A stretch of DNA of 64,000 bases from Amblyornis subalaris (taxonomy: Eukaryota; Chordata; Aves; Passeriformes; Ptilonorhynchidae). Of the stretch, positions 1 to 14,700 are shown piece after piece. The DNA lies in NCBI GenBank assembly GCA_018881555.1, contig JACAXG010000060.1, positions 1,550,001 through 1,614,000 of the forward strand. The letters run 5' to 3'. The notes beneath the pieces were generated by a model that had not been told where the DNA came from, did no database searches, and saw only the letters and a program-made list of their open reading frames with translations. Positions within the stretch are counted from its first letter, which is position 1. Every line of letters begins with the position of its first letter. Made by a program: the position numbers and the translations under genes.

Positions 1-3000
1 TCTACAAAACGTATTGCACTAATTGTCACCAGGAAAAATATGCAGCCCCGATAGATGACAAGGTACACACAGACAGGGGATCAGCTTATCTGTCTNCACA
101 GAAGGCCACAGACCACAGAAGGTCGTAGACCATGTGCTGCCTAAAACTTGCGTCACTGTGACAACAAAGGATTCTTTAGGGTATAATAGAGGAAAATTAG
201 GTGGGAGTTAGTACGAGATAAACATTAAGTCTTACTTGAAAGACTAATACATGGTCAATTCAGACTGGCAGTATGGGTAGGTCAGTGTGAAGTCAATGTC
301 TTGCTATTAGATAAGAGGTTGAGGAAGGATAGACTAATGGGTCAGGAAAGGGAAAGGGAAAAGAAATAGCATGTGTTTGATATAGCACAGAAGAGAGAGC
401 CAGCAGAGGGACATAAAGGGAGAGGTGGCAAGGTCAAAACAGCAGTTTAAGAAACAGATCTTCACAACAGCAAGATCTAATCAGGGTAAGATTGCTTCTG
501 TTAAGCCAGGAAAGGGGATGTGGATGTGATACACCAACAGATGAGACAATAGTTTTAAGTATGTGGGTAGATAGGAATGTGCTTTTGGGGGGAAAATTCT
601 GCAGATAGAATTTGCAAGATACAGGGTTTGTTCATCCTTCACGATGAAGTTTGGGGATAGAAATGTGGAGCTAGTTACTCAACAGGTAGCTTGTGAGCAG
701 TGACAGCTCATATACTATAACAACAGTAGACAATATAGTCAAACTGGGATATAAGAGTCAGACTGGGATGCTGGAGAGGACAAACTCCAGGCTCACTGTA
801 TGTGGGTAGTAATTCAGAAACGAAGGGGAAGAGGGGGAGAAGGTAATGGCTGAAGGGACCAGCTGGAGGGACAAGCTGAATCTCATTTAAAAATTATGAN
901 GATTAAGACATGCTTGCTTTGTGATATGAGAGAGCCAGAAGAATCGTTTGTGGGGGTAGGGGAAGGGAGGCAAATGAAACAAGTACTAGAGGATCAGGAG
1001 ATAACAGCACAACCACCTTGTGAAAATTATTGTGACCAGCTTTCCTGGTTGTATATCAATGATTACTTCTTTCAGTTAGAACATTTCTGCCTCTTTTTCT
1101 CTTAGCAAGGGGGTTCAAGGACTTCAGGGCACAATGAGGTGATTTTCTTCTTTCCCTTTCTCACCTCCTGTAAATTTCTTTTTCCTTATCCTTTGACAGA
1201 GAGGTGAAGTGCTGTCTCGAGTGAGATTCGTGTAAAAGCTCTGTGTGCTGCTGGTGTTTTGCACAACAGCACTGAGGAAATCTAGAAGAGAACATGAATA
1301 TACATAACCATAATAACCGGTAAGGTTTATTGCATGGAACACATCTGTGCTTTTCACTTCATTATTGTGGGATAGGGATGTGGTGGGAAATTTTCTGTGT
1401 AATTCTTTCAGAAATCTCCCATTTCCTTCTCTGCATGCAGAGCTAGAGGAAAGAAAAGGCTTTGTTATGTACCTGGTCCCCCTAGAGAATTTACACTGTG
1501 CAGACACACTCCCACGGACTCCAGCAAGGAAAAAATGTCACACTGCAGGGTTAGCTGAGCTCTCNTCCTTATGAACTGTGCGGAATTACCTGTAAACGTG
1601 CAGGTGGTAGTATGGGACTTGCATGAGAAGAAAGGTATTTTGTGTGATCTAAAACCATCATTGAAACTAAACTTTTCAAAGACATAGACTTGGCCTGGCT
1701 TCTAATAATCTAATGTGGTGCCTCGGCACCTTAGCAGAGGCTTCATGGCAACAGCACAAGACATCCTTCCAAAACTGCAAGTGGGGGTTTCCAAGACTTA
1801 TAACTGTCTGTAGTTTATACTGCGGTTTTGTCCATTATCCTTTTCTAAGACAACCACCCACTGGAATGATCATCCACAAATTGTTCCTGGTATAGAATTG
1901 CCTGTTTGTGCGATCACAGGGGAAAGCATTTACATAAGAACAAGTATACATTTCTCCAAAAGAATATCCAGGCAACTAAGGCACTGATTTTTTAACTAGG
2001 AGTGCGAGGAAGGAACCTCAGTCCTCTTGTGTTACTAAATTGGTGTACAATTATGGGTCCTGATGAAAACCAATAAACTATTACTGTAAAGCATTTAAGT
2101 TGTAAGATCAGCCCCAATTTGGTCAACTTGTTATGGTGTGCTGGACCACAAACCACCAGCAAAGGTACTGTTACAAAGTTCAGACAGGAATCAACAATAA
2201 TGTTTCTCATCTTTGTCCTGCCTCTCATAGGCTCAGTAAGAGTATTACATGACACTGGCTGAGGGAGTGGAGTGTGAAGTAAGCTCTTTATCTGTTACAA
2301 GGAGTTGAGAAGTATTTGGTGGCCTATAGATAGTATGGGCCTCTGAAGGGGACATGTTCAGACTGGCCTTTTTTTTCAGGGCTGCCTGCAATTGTGGTGG
2401 ACTGCTTTTAATGCTTTGAGCAATTCCTCTTAATTTTACATTTTTAAGATAGACTAATCTGAATGAGCGAGAATATCTTGTATGGCAGAAATAAAAAAAT
2501 CAGCTACAGACTGTCTTCTCTAAANAAAAAAAGATTTCAAGCTATTTCAGCCTTTGATCTAGGCCGTATGCTGTTTTTGGAGGGGACCTNGAGAGGTCAG
2601 GGAATACAGGATACCTTATAAATAGGAATGCAGAGTANATGAGAGATCGGCAGGTGTGGGATGTTCTGAGGCTGGTGCAGTAAACCTAGGCTGACCTAGG
2701 CCTTTGGGATCCTAGAGGTGGCTGCCGCTGGCAGGCTGGGGTCCTGTGAGCAGGGCTGGCTTAGGAGGAAGGCAGGAAATAGTTTGGATAAGCTTGGAAA
2801 GTGGGGAAAACAAAACAGGACATGGTCTTTGGTGAGGTAGGGGTATGTGTTGGAATTGTAGAGCTGGAAAGCACAAATTTAGGGTCCTAGAGTGAAGACA
2901 CTTAACAAGTATGGTATGAAGGTGAGAATGGTGTGGTTCTTGCCATCTGAAAATTATAAAATGCTGCTTCTTGCTCGTTTACTCTCTCTTATCCATTCTC

Positions 3001-4690
3001 TCTCTTAACTCCATATCCACCTTTCTGGCTTGTTTTTGTTTGTTTGTTTTGTTGNCATAATGTTCCACTCAGAAGTTCCCCAAGCCTGATCTCCCTTTTT
3101 GTCTGATAAGACAATCTACAGTGGAACAGTTCAAATTTAAATCCATTGTTTATCTTGGCGTAATAAGCTTTTAGATTTGGCACCCCACTGTGATAAAAAT
3201 AAAGGCAAAGCAGAATTCAGACAATAATGGAGAAACAGCACAATGCCTAGTATATTTTATTCTGTTTTGATTACTAGTTGTTGTGCAGACCTTTAACTCT
3301 TCATTTAGTCAAGTCTCACAGGTGCCAGGAAGGGAAGACTAAGATTATAAGAAGGGATACCCTGCTTGGCACTAATAAAAGCCCGATAAAAGAAACCCCC
3401 ACAATTCATCAGACTGCATGCTATAAGTGGAAATGGAAAAATTACTAAACAGCAAATAGAAACCCAAAATATACTATGGCATGGAAGAGATTTCAACAGT
3501 AAACATCCTATTTACTAACATACATTGTAATAATTCCTCCTATGAAACGTTCCTGTGTGTGTGAAACAAAGTACTAAGTTTTACTTTACATTTGAGTAAA
3601 ATGTATCATTTTAACACTTTTCTTAAGCTTTTACAAAATTCTGTAATTTANATGTAACAGAACACACACAGAGTGGTAAGGCATATGGAAACCATGTTAG
3701 CTAAGGGGTTTAAAACCATTCNTTTCCACCTTCTTTTTCCAGAATATATTGCATATATAGTCACACTATAGGTTTACTTCTAATAAGACGATTCAGTCAT
3801 TTTGCAATCAGTAGACTCCTACAGATAAAAAATTTCTAAAAACATTTGGGGAAAATGGATAGCCAGGAAAAGGAGAGACTATTCGTGTGATTTGGAGTGG
3901 AGTGATTAAGTGGAACCTCACTTGGAAAACTTGCGGTAAGCGTTTCTTCTTCAGAAGACTCTTATGCAACTACAGCTTGGCCAAGGTAATGCCTGTACCC
4001 ATTGGAAATCATGTATCCATGCTGCTGTGCAGGGAATTTGCTGTTCAGTGCTTTCACAGGAACGGAAGGTTCCAGGTTTGCCTTTTCCCATGACCACATT
4101 TCCTAGGAGAGTAGTTTGCCACCATTTTTGATGTGCGATCTCTAAATTTTTTTCCATGGGAATAGCAATCTTGCATAGTGAGTTTACACTTACTGGAAAT
4201 CAGCTTGACTTTCTCAGTTAGGCTTTGGGTGCACCGGAACACTGAACTGCACAAGAGTTGTTCTCTGGCCTCGGTGGTGGCCAACTGGCCCTTCTAACAA
4301 GCCAACAGCAGGGAGCCACCGTCCAGGAATGCCTCCGACCTTCTGAGGCAGACACAAGGCATTCAGGCAAACATCTGGTATGCTGTGATGAGAACAGTGA
4401 CCGGTTTCAGCAATTTCTTTTTGGCATAAATCGTTAGAACAAATATGACAGGTGGGAAAACTGGGCATTTTGTGTATTACTGCTGCCTGATCTTCCGTTA
4501 TAAAGCGCATGAAGAGTAGAGGGAGTTTCTACGGCACACAAGGAGGGAACTTCACCCGCTCAAGCGAGGGGCTCGCACCCGGAGTATCTCCATTAGGCCC
4601 TCCCGTGCTGGGCCACGAGAGCACACCGGGGTCCAGGCTGTGCTTAGCAGCCACCACGACTGGGAGCACTCTTGTAGGCGGGTTACGACC
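1..4690. other. Intergenic DNA left of TARBP1, no supported gene
   Basis: I see no exon-like block here that resembles a known protein, and no RNA gene. The longest open frames (up to 127 codons, 1124-1507 on the - strand) have no recognisable family features and look like chance. There is a purine-rich GGAAA-type run near 342-366 and a short GTTT-type simple repeat near 3032-3054. By known vertebrate synteny the next gene to the left should be IRF2BP2, but none of it is visible. GC content rises from about 4500 towards the TARBP1 CpG island. Confidence 0.6.
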
Positions 4691-5720
4691 TGAAGATGAG
4701 GAGCGTATCAAGCGTAAACGTNCAGCCGAGCCAGTCAGTCACACCGGGCCGTTCGCCTCCCGCCGGCCCTCGGGGGCCCCGCCCGCCCCCGCCTGCGCAG
4801 CCGCCGCTCCTCCTCCGCCTCCCCCCGCGCGATGGAGGTGGTGCTGGCGGACACGCTGCTGTCCCGCTGCGGGGACCGCGCCGCGCTGCTGCGGGCGCTC
4901 AGCGCGCCGCTCTCCGCCGAGCGGGCGGAGGCGCTGCGCCTGCTGCTGCAGCGCCTGGCCGCGGGCGGGCCGCCGGCGGCGGGCGAGGCGGAGGCGCTGC
5001 GGCGGGCGGCCTGGGAGGTGGCGCTGGAGCGGTGCCGGCCGCTGCTGCGCGGCGCGGAGGGCGCGGCGGGGAGCGCGGAGCGGCTGCGGGCGGCGCGGGC
5101 GGCGCGGGGCGCGCTGCGGCACTGCGTGCAGCTCTGCGGGCCGCCGCTGGCAGCGCAGCTCGCCCGCGACGCGCTGGCCGAGCTGGCGGCGGGCGGCGGG
5201 GCGGGCGCCGAGGAGGCGGCGGTGGAGGCGCTGGTGGCGGCGGCGCCGCGGCTGGAGGAGCCCGAGCTGCTGTCGCGGTGCGTGGCGGCGGCGCTGGCGC
5301 TGGTGCGGGAGGAGGGCGAGGGCGAGGCGGCGGCGGCGCTGGTGGCCGGGCGGCTGCTGCCGGCGCTGGGCGGGAACGGCGCGGCGCTGCCGCGCGTCTG
5401 GGAGGGGCTGCTGGGCGCGGGCGGGGCGCCGCGGGCCGGGCGGGCGCTGCTGGCGCTGAGCGCCTTGGCCGACGCGCTGCTGCCGCGGGACCCCGCGGGG
5501 GCCGGGCCGGCGCTGGACGCGCGGCTGTGCCCGCGGTTCTGGCGGCTGGTGCAGGAGGGCCTGACGGAGCGGGACGGGCTGTGCCGCAAGCGGGCCCGCT
5601 ACCTGCTGAAGCGAGCGCTGGACCTGAGCGGCGGCCAGCGCGCCGAGCTGCGCTGCCCCCCGGACGGCGGACACGGTACGGACGGACGGGCGGCGGGAGG
5701 GGGCAGCGCGCCCGGGATGC
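4690..5720. promoter_or_regulatory. CpG island: TARBP1 promoter, 5'UTR and exon 1
   Basis: This is an extremely GC-rich, CpG-dense block covering the sequence just before the TARBP1 start, all of exon 1 and most of the tiny first intron. GC-box-like motifs (ccccgccc) lie at 4777-4784, and an NRF-1-like half site (tgcgca) lies within 4791-4800. There is no TATA box at a sensible distance, so this looks like a dispersed CpG promoter. The transcription start cannot be fixed from sequence. One N sits at 4722. Confidence 0.75.
4832..5675 (+). CDS. TARBP1: TARBP1 exon 1 (residues 1-281)
   Basis: The exon starts at the ATG in the context gcgcgATGG and ends at ACACG|gtacgg in phase 1. It encodes an N-terminal helical region dominated by Ala, Leu, Arg and Glu. 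Base composition is extreme: nearly every third codon position is G or C, unlike all later exons. Start choice rests on the strong Kozak context, the position in the CpG island and the [20 protein letters not shown] beginning. Confidence 0.93.
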
Positions 5721-8700
5721 GGCGCCGGGAGAAACGCGTGTCCTTCTCTTTTCTTTCTTAGAATCGAGTCTGTTTTGGTGGTCTGCTGAGAAGAATGAGC
5801 AACTCCTACAGTTTTGGGAAACTTATATTTTGATAATGGAAACTTTGGAAGGAAACCAGGTAGGAGCGCGGTAAAGTCTGCCCCCATCCCAGATAGTCGT
5901 GCTGCCTCATTTGTGGCATATGTGAATGTTTTTGTAGGGCAAAATATTCCCTTTTTTGGTGATTGAGGGTANCTAAGTCACCATTAACTGCAATATTTTT
6001 GTTTTAACTCTTAAATACTTAAAACACAGCACATGTCATTCATTGGGAATAAATTCAGAACTCTTATCTGTCATTGGAATACATCTGGTTACAGCAGTGG
6101 ATTGACCTAAGAAGGAAAAACCTGGATTGCAGCTAATTGCAAGACCAGGGTACCTAGCTTAGTGAAAAATCAGGTGATTGTGCTTAGTAACCTGTCTTTG
6201 GTAGAGGGGTCTACATCTGCGTAGTAAAGCACCTCTGGCCTTGGATTAAAATGATTTTGTCAGTCCAGTGTATTCGGTAGAAAGATTCCTGTTGACCTGA
6301 GGCTTCCATAGTTCTATGATGTTGTGGTGTTAACTATTAGTTGTGTGCCCAGCTCCTTGTAGTTATATTATTGGTACATGGTTGTCCTGTAGCTGGAGTA
6401 TTATTTATTTAAATCTTTAACTTTAGATATTTGTGCTGGTCTAGTTTAGAGGAATTGAATGGTTATTAGTAAGTATTGTTCTTAAAATACAGTAGCGTTG
6501 TAGTATCAGTTTTTCTTCAGTGCTAAACTGCAACTGGATGTTGCATACCACAGGCATTGCAGGTTTATTTAAATACACTTCTGTTGTCAATTACTATATT
6601 AATGCTGTTGATAGTAAATTCTAGCCCGTGAATAACTCACAGTTCCTACATTTGAGATGTATTTACATTACATCTGATTTGCATTTCAGATCCACGTCAT
6701 AAAGCCAGTATTACCAAAACTAAACAGTTTATATGAGCTTGCCATATCAGGGGACAAAGGTAAGATAGAACTTTATCTCTTATATCTCTTAAATATTAGT
6801 CAGTTAAGTTACACTTTTCTGTTTTCTTTGTTTTAGTAGCAGCTTTTTGTTATGTTTTGTTTCTCAAATTAGGTGTTTTCTGGGTGGCTGTTCAGTTTTT
6901 GTGGGCCTGCTATATGCATAGGTGCTTGNCAAACATACATAGGCAGTGGCCACTCTGCTGTGAGAAGAAATATGATATTTATTGCTTACTATGTTATCTT
7001 GAAATACTGTTTTTCTGTCACCACATCTAAATAAATGGTCCTTTTCCACTGTGTTTTGCTTTACTTAAAATAATGTGAAAATAAAACAAAGCCAGAGATT
7101 TTTGGGGTGGGTTGTAGAAGCCAAGTCACCTGCACAACTCTGTAAAAAGGGAAAAAAACCCAAACCAACTTGTTAGAAGTGTGGAGAGAATAAATAAAAT
7201 GAGTGCTGAGACAGTGTGTCTAGGGCAAAACGGAGCACATATAATTAGGTAGTGCAAGATGTTAGAGATCTGTAGAGTGGAAACACTATTATTGTGAAAG
7301 TTTTGCAGGTCACTACATTGATATAAATAGAGTTGCATGAAGAAGGATGTGGCATTTGCACTTTTTACCCATTTTAATTTGTAACTAATAAAATAAGGAG
7401 TATAAGACTAATAGCTACAGTCATCTTTTTTAAATGTCCTGTGAACAGACTGTGACGTTGTCCAGAATGTCTGTCTGTTATGTGCTAGTGTGCTAATGTG
7501 TTGCTGTCATTTCTGTGTCAGTTTAGAAGAATTTCCTTTTGTAACAGGTTTTTGGCTGTTTCACCCATCGTGGCATATGTGCATTTATAAACGAATGTTT
7601 GAGAGTGAGAATAAAACATTGACAAAGGAAGGCATTCTTCATTTTCTGGAGCTTTTTGAAACAAAGCATCTTCCAAATTCACTTGGTTTCTCGGAGGTAA
7701 GGATGTTACTGTTACTTGCCTGAACAAATAAATGTTCTAATTTGTAATGGATCTTAACACTGATTGCTTCAGTAGTTGGAATTGGACACATTTTGTAAAA
7801 ATACTCTTACTTAGCTGTGCAATAAGCTGTTAGCAATATTTGTAATAGGTGCCAAATATGTAATTACCTGAAAAACGGCCAGGCTAGAGGGAAGATGTTT
7901 TGAATGCAGTCGTTTATTCCCATATTTCAAACTAATGCTTTCCAGTTCAAGTTGGTTCACAGTTTATTGAAGTTTGTTACCAGAAGTGAAATTGTCAGAA
8001 GAGTGATTGATGCTTCAGATTTTCAGAGCCCCCTGTGTTAAGGAAATGTTCCTGTCTGACCATGCAGCTATCACTCTGGGAGTCACACGTGCACCACCTG
8101 AGACTTCAACTGCTGGGACTGAAGCCCCTTCACAATGGGCTGTTCCAGTTTATCAACGAGTTGATAACTGACTTCTGAGAATCCTTTGACTTTCATTGAT
8201 AATCACTTAAGTATTTGGGCACAAGAATCTATAATCTTGTGCTCTGCCCTGTAACAATCTTGTTAGCCTTAATTCTGTTATCTTTGTTACTTGTAAGAAT
8301 GCTGTATGTGAAGGCAGTGGTTAAATGCCTCTGAAGTTTTTTCTTTTTCCTCTAAGTATGTTATTAGTAGGTATGCTCAATTAAACAAGGGCAGGACTGT
8401 TCAGGAATACATCAAGTGTTGGTAGCTTGGTGTGCAAGCTGCAGGTTGTGCCCTGGGTGGTGGGAAATGGCTGGAGATCTGGGCAGCGAGTAATGAACTG
8501 CCACTGACACTTTGCTTAACAAAGGGCCTGGGTGCCTGCAGCACTAGCCAGAGAGTGGAGGTGAATGTCTCTGTAGTGTAATCAGTGTGTATCTGTATCT
8601 CATAAAAACTCCACACTTTAAAATATTCTCTATGTGGGAAGAAAAATGAGCTTAAAGGTTTTTTTATTACTGTCACATGTGGATTGACTCTCCAACCAGC

Positions 8701-11700
8701 CTATACTTTCNTAAAGACTGATCTACATTATACTTTTTATTCTTCATTTTCTCCTTCATAGGAGCATTCCCTTCAGAGGTTAACATTCCTAATTTATACA
8801 AATTAGGTCAGCCTCTTGATGACTAACTTGAAATAAAGTCAACCTGAATACACACGCTAAATCTTTTCACCTGTCTTGGCTCTTCATCATTCTTTTATTT
8901 CGTATTTAAATCTGTTTTCTCTATCTGTTTCCCAAAAGGATTTCTCATTTGCCTGTATCATTCACAATACTCTGTNAAGTGTATCTAGTGGAAAAATTGC
9001 CATGCTTGTTTACTCTCCTAGTCCCCCTTCTCTTTAGCTTCTTCCTCTTTTTATTCCTACTATTTACTACTAACGAGAATATTCTCTAATTTCTAACCTC
9101 TCCTTTTTAAGTCTGGTGAAATAAGTCTAGTTAGCTTCTATGAACTTGCAGTGCCTTGCAAGTGTACATTTAACCATTGTTCTTGTTTCCTCTCATCAGT
9201 TTGTTATTGGACCACTAATGGATGCCCTCTCAGAAAGTTCCCTCTACAGCAGGTAAACCACTGGTTTAATTAATCATTTATTTATTTAATTTCTTGATTA
9301 CTGGAAATGTGTTCTAATAATACTGCTTTGAGTATGTGAGTAAAAGCTAAAGGAAAACACATTGATAAAAAAATGGTGCTGCTAAACTTACTTGACAGAG
9401 TTTTTTAGGAAAGATGGGTACCTGTGAATAAATGAAGTACNTTCAATTTAATCTGAGTGATAGCAGCATAGGATGCCTCAAGGTCCTATATTGCATCTTG
9501 TTTTGAAATATTAATTTGGAAGTGAAGTAAGATATGATAAATTAATAACTTAGTGAAGTGTATTTTTTCATCTTCTCATTTTCTTGCCACACAGAAAGAA
9601 CTGCTTTAATTGTTCCCAATTCACAGCTGCAGGAGGTGGGTTTTTACAGGAGTATGTGGTTGACAGATGACATTGGCCTCTCTTGGTGTATACACATAAA
9701 GAACAGAGAAAAGTTTGAGGAGCTGCAGGTTGCTACACATACAGTGTAGTGATGGATGGCATTCAGTTCTTTGTGCTAGTTGCATGGGGAGTACTGAGAG
9801 AGGGAAATAAAGTGCTGAATGCACTTTTGTTATGGCCCAGGGTAACTGAAGTTCTTGTTAACAGATCCCTTGGGGTGGATTAGAGTGAATGTCTAGTATG
9901 TGTATATATATATATATGTATATATATGTTTATATATATGTAGGTTTATTTTAGAACAATTTGGTTGCTATGAAAAGGCAGTATGCAGCCGTTTTGGTTA
10001 TTATCTATAGAAATATAACAATATTAAAGTATAAAAATATATACTTACATACTCACTTAAAATATGTATAAGGAAAAGAAAGAAAGGATAAGAGTAGAGA
10101 GGAAAGATATCACCACCTGTGGATCCAGCAACGAGACTTGATTGCTGCAGTTTTTAGTGTCCATTGGTTGAAGTGATGGTCGCAGTCTTGATCTGGTGGG
10201 GGAAGCCCATGAAGCAGAGTTCAATGAGTTAACATATGTTCGTTTTTGGGAGGATGAAACTGACTGTCACTGGCGGTGGTTTGGATTAGGTGATTGTGGA
10301 TAAAGTGTATTCAAAACAAGTTGTTTCATCTAAACGTGGCAGGACGAATGGTGACCTCTACAAGCTCTTGCAGCAGTTATGCATTTCTCATCTCAGCTGG
10401 CTGTAGTATCTTTCCATGGGCATACATGGCTGGGAATTCAGAAGGTGAAGCAAGGCCAAGTGTTTCAGTGTGTATGTTAGAGCTGTGTTGAATTGATGCT
10501 TCGTAATCTTTGTGATCTTCTCTCTTAGCTTTTGTATTTCTGGTGAAATGTGTTGGCATATATAGGGGAGGGTGCCTGTTTGAGTATACCAAGAATATAC
10601 AAAGTTGTTACAGTTAATGTCAGACTGAGAGAAAGCTATAAAAACTCACGACTGATGCTAATCCTTAATAGCCAGGATCCTGAGACTTCTGATGAGACAG
10701 AGGTGACAACCAACTCCCTTGGTCTCAGGGAGTGTCACTGAATGATACTTTGTTTTTGTTTAGAGGCAAGCCTAAAAATTCTAAATCTGTTAAATTTTAG
10801 ATTAAATCTGTTACAGCTAATCCTAAAGCTGTTAACATGCTAGTTGTTATCTAATGTTTTAAAACCCAGCAGGACACCAGGTCAGTTAATAGGAGCCTGT
10901 CCTCCCTTGGGAATGAGGTTACAGAAGTTTTTGGCTACTTATCTCACGCTTCTTCCAGAAGAAGAAAAAGGTATGTTTCAGTTTCACCTATATCTTTTTT
11001 TAAATAAAGAAACCAAATAAAAACTATGGAGCCGTTTTCTGTGTCTCATGTAAGCATTTACTTGAGAGAAAAAAGTTCTCCTGACAGTGGAGTTTCCAGA
11101 GAAAGGGTCTTCAGAAACTTTAAGGGATCCTGCAGTACTAAGCTACAAAATTGTTCTAGGGGCAAAGTGAAGCAGACTTGCTTATTATTAATGGAAAGAT
11201 AAAAAACCCAAACAAGCTGCTAAGTTCTGAAGGTGAACAGTATTTGCAGATTCTTCTTTCTTAACCTGCCGGACTTTTTTAGTCGTGACTTGTGTAGTGA
11301 TGCATTCAAAAGAACCTGTCCAAGTGCTGAAGCAGAGTAAGGATTCTTTTATTGTGAGGTTGGATGGAGGAAGATTTCTGAGACTGTTCCAAATTTTGGT
11401 GTTAGTGTCGGCTGAAAAGAAGGAGACCAGAATTTAATGTCTCATCTAATTGGATTAAATAAGGGTAGAACCAGCTCTGTTCAGCACTCTGTATCTACAG
11501 GTATATTCTAGTAGGAAACACCGTATGTATTTGTAATGCCATAGATGCCCTGTTTCTCTGCCCTGTCCCAAGGCATATATTTTATCACAAAATGGATCTG
11601 TGGAGGGTCTGTGATTAGGAATCCTGGGACTGGATAGCCTGCTTCCACTAACTGTAGTTGTGGTGGCTTGTTCAGGATTGCTCCAGCCACTCCAGGCACC

Positions 11701-14700
11701 CATTAAACTGGTTGAATCACTGTATACTATGGTCTGCAATCTCACAAACTGAATAGCACCTTAAAAAGGGCATTATTTAATACTCAAAACAATCAAGAGT
11801 TAAAATTCAATTCCTGAATATGGTGATTAGTGCAGATTACCAAAGTCAAAATTAGGTTTATTTCTGTTGTACTCCTAGTGATATCACCTCACTGACAGTC
11901 TCCTTTGGAACGTAATTTTTTTCATTGAAATAATTCAGAAATTACTCTGTTGTCTTTTATTTAATTTTCGGAATATATCATAACACTTTTCTGCTGGAGT
12001 TCATGTTATTTAAATGCATTAGAGAACACGAAATCACTCTGGGTTNCTTTGTTTACTTTTATTTTAAGGTAGCTTCCTGTTAAAGTTTATTCAGAAGATG
12101 ACAAGTAGGCATTGGTGTGCTGTTCCCATTTTGTTTCTTTCTATGGCTCTGGCATCTATCCCTGCATGTAGAGTACTTGGTGCTGAAGGACTTCATGCTT
12201 TAAGGTAAAATATACACTGCATTGTGTTCTTACAGCCTTCTTACAAAGACAATCTGGAGAGCAAGGATTTAATTCATGTTTCTTACTTCTGAAAGGATGG
12301 TTGTGCTTGGGAATGGAAGGTTCTGTTTCCTTTATGTCTAATGTGCAGAGAAAAACAATTCAAGAACCAATGTATTTATCTATCTGTTATTTAAAAAAAA
12401 AAAAGTCTTTGCATTTTAGATTTTCATAATTTCTTCTTTTTAGCGTAATTTTTCCCTGGTCTTCTACACTTCCTGATTGATATATATCACACCTCTTCAT
12501 TTTCTTCTAGTTACATTACAACCTGGTTTAATAGCAGTTGAGGCTATATCAGGGGACAGCCCACAATGCTGGAAAAGGAAAGGTTTCTAAATAAAAGGCT
12601 AGGTAAAAGTTCTTGACCTCCCTATTGGCCTTAATCACACTGATATTTCCTAAGCGTCTGCTTTCACTTCCTAGAGCCACTAAAAATCAGTTGTTATTCC
12701 AGTTGAATCGAATTTGAGCTTTTAAATAAAATCTTACAGGTGGTTGAAGGAATGTTGGATAGAAGCAGTTTCCAAAAAGAAAAGGAAAAAAAAAAAGTTG
12801 GACACACCTCTGCTGATAAAAGATCACTGAAAGTTTCTTTAAATTTTGTGCTTGAGCGAGAATTTGATGGCCAACATTTTATTTGTGTACTTGTTACAGA
12901 TAGAAATGCTAGTACTAAATTGTCAGTTTGAACTGATGTGATTGTGGAGATTTAGTTTTGGTTTTGTTCTTCTCCCCCTTTTTATTTTGTCAGGTATATG
13001 CTCATCCAAGTTTTAATATCAGTTTTTGAAAGTACCTGTAGCAGTAGTCTTGATTCTGGATTGNATGTGGTCTGATCAGGCAGTGTTTTGTGTCATACTT
13101 AATAGGAAATGTCTGTTAAATGCAATCTAATGTATTTTAAATGGTTGATAATTAGAAAATATATGAAAATGTTCAGATTTTCTAAGTTTGTTTTACACAG
13201 TGTGTATTTTTCCTCTTTCCAGAGATGTCCTCCAGTGTACTATGATTACACATCAGATTTTGTTGCGTGGAGCTGCTCAGTGCTATCTTCTTCAGACAAC
13301 TATGCATTTGACAGATGTGGTCAGTTTGGGGTTTTTTGTTTTGTTTTGGTTTTTGTTTTTTCTTTTTCCCTGATGTAATAGAAATACAGTAATGCTTTTA
13401 TAGGGTAAACAGTATTCAAAAAACTGCTAAATGCAGCATGGAACTACTGATTTTGCTGTATTCACAATTTTTTTTGGTGACTATTTAAATTATGCTATGT
13501 AAGTATGATACGCTTCTGTTAANTTGGGAAGATTAAATTTTGTTCTGTGGTACAGATAAGTTTGTCCCAAAGAGGCAGAAATGCGTCTGCCTCATGAAAA
13601 GGAAAAAGTAAATTTCTTTTTCTGAAACTTGCCAGATAAAGGCAAACTTCTTGAGTTGTCATATAGCAATTACCTATTTTATATTATGTTGGCAGCTATT
13701 GTATCTTGATTAATTTCTCCAGGAGAAAGTGTCCCTCACAGAAGTTTCAAGCTTTCTTCTGTCCCTTAGACCAGAGGAGTCTCTGAGGAGAGATACTTTA
13801 TTATGGATGGAGGTGAGAACTGAAGCTGGTTTTATGTTCATCAAACCCAGCACTGTCAGAAAAAAATAGAATCATCTCAAAGCGAAAAATGTGCATGCCA
13901 TGTAGAGTGAGATTGTAAGTTTTCACAGGATGTATATTTTATGTCTTTGCACGATGTAAAGTGCTGTGAATAAAAATTCAAAGATGAAATAATTTTATAT
14001 ATAGTATATACTGGAGTCAATTATGTAGCCATAACTTTTGGTTAGTTGTACAGCAACGTAATGATACAGCAGTTTTTTGCATTGTGTCTTCTTGTTATGT
14101 ATACTGTACATTTCATCTTGCTCCATTGATTTTTGACATACAAGTTAAAAAAAAAAATGCAGGTCTCACTAGATAAAACTGGACTGGAAGAAGCCCTTTT
14201 GAGATAAGGGAGTTTTTACCAGTCTTGCTTATTTTTAAGAGCTGTTGTGTTTCTTGTATTGGTACCAGTGATTTTTTTGGGGGTGCTCTGAGCTACCTTC
14301 TGGAAGAAGCTTTTTCTATGTGTAGTTAGAAGGCAGTAGCCTGCTAAGGCTCAAGGTAGCTCTGGTGAACACCTCTCCCAGTGTGTGGATCTGTTGGTGT
14401 ACCAGTTTGTGTTTAACAGTGCTTTNGTGTGCTATTGTTAAGTCAGTGGTGTCAGTACACAGCTGCCCAGTGTGGCCAAGTAGTAACATACTGGTTTTAA
14501 TTCAGCTTTGCAGTTGGTTGCAAGTGAATGACGGATGCTTCAGGAAGTCTGTAACTTCTGACTTTGAACATCAGGAGACATCATCATTATGTCAATATGT
14601 GCGCAGTCTTGTGGGAGAGTACCTTAAGACACCAGCATCTGAAAGTAAGTTAAATGTGTATTAATAAACCCCTCTATTTTAAGATAATTNAAAAAAAAAT

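Noticed and set aside
4509..5887. Several long open frames on both strands over the TARBP1 CpG island (for example 4696-5874 + and 4739-5887 -)
   Set aside because: They consist of Gly/Ala/Arg or Ser/Ala runs produced by the GC bias of exon 1 read in wrong frames. Only the frame starting at 4832 joins to conserved exon 2.
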